A DNA stretch of 5,293 nucleotides from Ectopseudomonas composti. GTDB lineage: Bacteria; Pseudomonadota; Gammaproteobacteria; Pseudomonadales; Pseudomonadaceae. Each line of letters begins with the position of its first letter. Positions within the stretch are counted from its first letter, which is position 1. The stretch is taken from the NCBI GenBank assembly GCA_946886245.1, contig CAMPIF010000340.1, forward strand, positions 1-5,293, written 5' to 3'. Of the stretch, positions 4,235-5,293 are shown piece by piece. The translations under genes were made by a program, and so were the position numbers. A model generated the notes under the pieces. That model saw nothing but the letters and a program-made list of their open reading frames with translations. It was not told the DNA's origin and searched no databases.

Positions 4235-5293
4235 GTCAGGTATCGGCTCGCGTGCTCGATGAGGCCATCGCCTGGCAGCTGTGCCTGGACTCGGGTGAAG
4301 CCAGCGAGCAGCAGCGCCACGACTTCGCCGACTGGCTGGCCGCTCACCCGGAGCATGGCCTGGTCTGGCGACGCCTCGGCGGCATCGACCAGCAACTTTC
4401 TGCCGCCAGCACGCCGATGGCGCGACGCGCCCTGTTGCAGAGCAGCGTCAGCCGTCGGCGCAGCCTGCGCCGTCTCGGCGGTAGCGCCCTGAGTCTGCTG
4501 CTGGCCACAGGTGTAACGCTGGCGCTGCTGGCTCAGCAACGCCCGCTTGGCGACTACCTCGCCGACTACCATACCGCCAGCGGAGAACAACGCGACCTGC
4601 TGCTCGCCGACCGCAGCCAGGTACGCCTCAACAGCCGCAGTGCGCTGGATATCGAATTCGACGACAACGAGCGGCGCCTGCACCTGCGCAGCGGCGAAAT
4701 TCTGGTTCAGACCGCCAAGGGCGATACCCGCCCCTTCATCGTCGAAACGGAGCAGGGACGACTGCGTGCATTGGGTACGCGCTTTCTGGTCCGACGCGAA
4801 GGGGCTGCGACCGAACTGATCGTGTTGCAGTCAGCAGTCGCTGCCAGGCCGCTGACCGGTTCGCAGGAACGCATCATCCACAGCGGCGAGCAGGTGCGCA
4901 TGGACAGCCAGCACCTCGGCGACAGCCATCCTGCCCCCGTCAGCGCCGACGCCTGGAGCCGCGGCATGCTGGTGGCGGACAACCTGCCACTGCAGCGCCT
5001 GATCGATCAGCTTGGCGAATACCGCAGCGGTTATCTGAGCCTCGACCCGAGCCTGGCCGGGCTGCGCATCAGCGGCAGCTTCCCGCTGCACGACAGCGAC
5101 AAGGCACTGGCCGCCCTGGCGCTGAGCCTGGTGCCCGGCAGCGCCGTGGCCCAGCCCAGCGCCGTCGACGTACGCCTCAAGGTGGCTGACCAGCCCGCCG
5201 TCGAGGTCGTGACCGCCCCCCGCTCCTGGCCGGGCGAGCTGCTCGAGGCCCACGGCGTCCCTGTCGACGCCAACGACCTGGTCGACGTCGTCC
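4231..5293 (+). CDS. FecR-family transmembrane anti-sigma factor/signal transducer, 3' end beyond the window
   Basis: Inner-membrane protein that holds its ECF sigma factor and relays a signal from an outer-membrane TonB-dependent receptor. The start ATG (4231) overlaps the sigma stop. The cytoplasmic N-terminal domain (about 8-50) has L9, W15, W35 and W46, with the same spacing as the functionally important L13, W19, W39 and W50 of E. coli FecR. A twin-arginine stretch, RRRSLRR (75-81), precedes one membrane segment (about 83-101). The periplasmic FecR domain follows (about 113-230: TASGEQRDLLLADRSQVRL, LRSGEILVQT, ALGTRFLVR). Then comes the receptor-binding C-terminal domain (about 242-300: AWSRGMLVADNLPLQRLI, LDPSLAGLRISGSFPL). 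From about residue 301 the sequence no longer follows the family's usual short basic/aromatic ending, and the frame stays open for 354 codons to the edge, whereas family members are commonly about 310-335 residues. The receptor gene is expected next. Confidence 0.92.
   Translation, partial: MSQVSARVLDEAIAWQLCLDSGEASEQQRHDFADWLAAHPEHGLVWRRLGGIDQQLSAASTPMARRALLQSSVSRRRSLRRLGGSALSLLLATGVTLALLAQQRPLGDYLADYHTASGEQRDLLLADRSQVRLNSRSALDIEFDDNERRLHLRSGEILVQTAKGDTRPFIVETEQGRLRALGTRFLVRREGAATELIVLQSAVAARPLTGSQERIIHSGEQVRMDSQHLGDSHPAPVSADAWSRGMLVADNLPLQRLIDQLGEYRSGYLSLDPSLAGLRISGSFPLHDSDKALAALALSLVPGSAVAQPSAVDVRLKVADQPAVEVVTAPRSWPGELLEAHGVPVDANDLVDVV

Noticed and set aside
1..5293. tRNA, rRNA, CRISPR array, insertion sequence or phage genes
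   Set aside because: I saw no cloverleaf-like sequence, spaced identical repeats, transposase motifs or phage gene families on either strand.

Overview
The window looks like chromosomal DNA of a Pseudomonas-type gammaproteobacterium. The evidence is high GC with G/C-ending codons, a Pseudomonas-style REP inverted pair, and a Fur-box-preceded FecI/FecR iron-signalling pair. Species cannot be fixed from the sequence alone. The first and last genes are cut by the window edges.

Layout. (1) 1-386, plus strand: the C-terminal part of a NarL/LuxR-type response regulator. (2) 474-1043, plus strand: a short AraC-family regulator with a cysteine cluster ahead of its DNA-binding domain. (3) 1044-1646, minus strand: a glutathione S-transferase whose stop codon directly abuts the AraC stop. 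(4) 1681-1742: a REP inverted pair. (5) 1754-2911, minus strand: a PLP-dependent class I/II aminotransferase. (6) 2912-2994: an 83-bp divergent control region with repeated GTCAA half-sites. (7) 2995-3516, plus strand: a MarR-like winged-helix regulator. (8) 3517-3715: an intergenic region ending in a Fur box. (9) 3716-4234, plus strand: a FecI-type ECF sigma factor. (10) 4231 to the right edge, plus strand: a FecR-type transmembrane anti-sigma/signal transducer, overlapping the sigma gene by ATGA.

How the genes work together. The sigma/FecR pair is the core of a cell-surface signalling system. Low iron relieves Fur repression; an outer-membrane TonB-dependent receptor, probably encoded just past the right edge, senses its ligand and signals through FecR to activate the sigma factor. 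The divergent MarR/aminotransferase pair looks like a local regulator and its target, with the GST possibly read through the REP from the same promoter. The response regulator and AraC gene are co-oriented and probably belong to a locus extending to the left.

The gene families are all known, and I see no clear new system. The most irregular points are the FecR reading frame, which departs from the family pattern near residue 301 and runs on without a stop to the edge; the C-x2-C-x4-C cluster in the short AraC protein; and the zero-spacing convergent stops.
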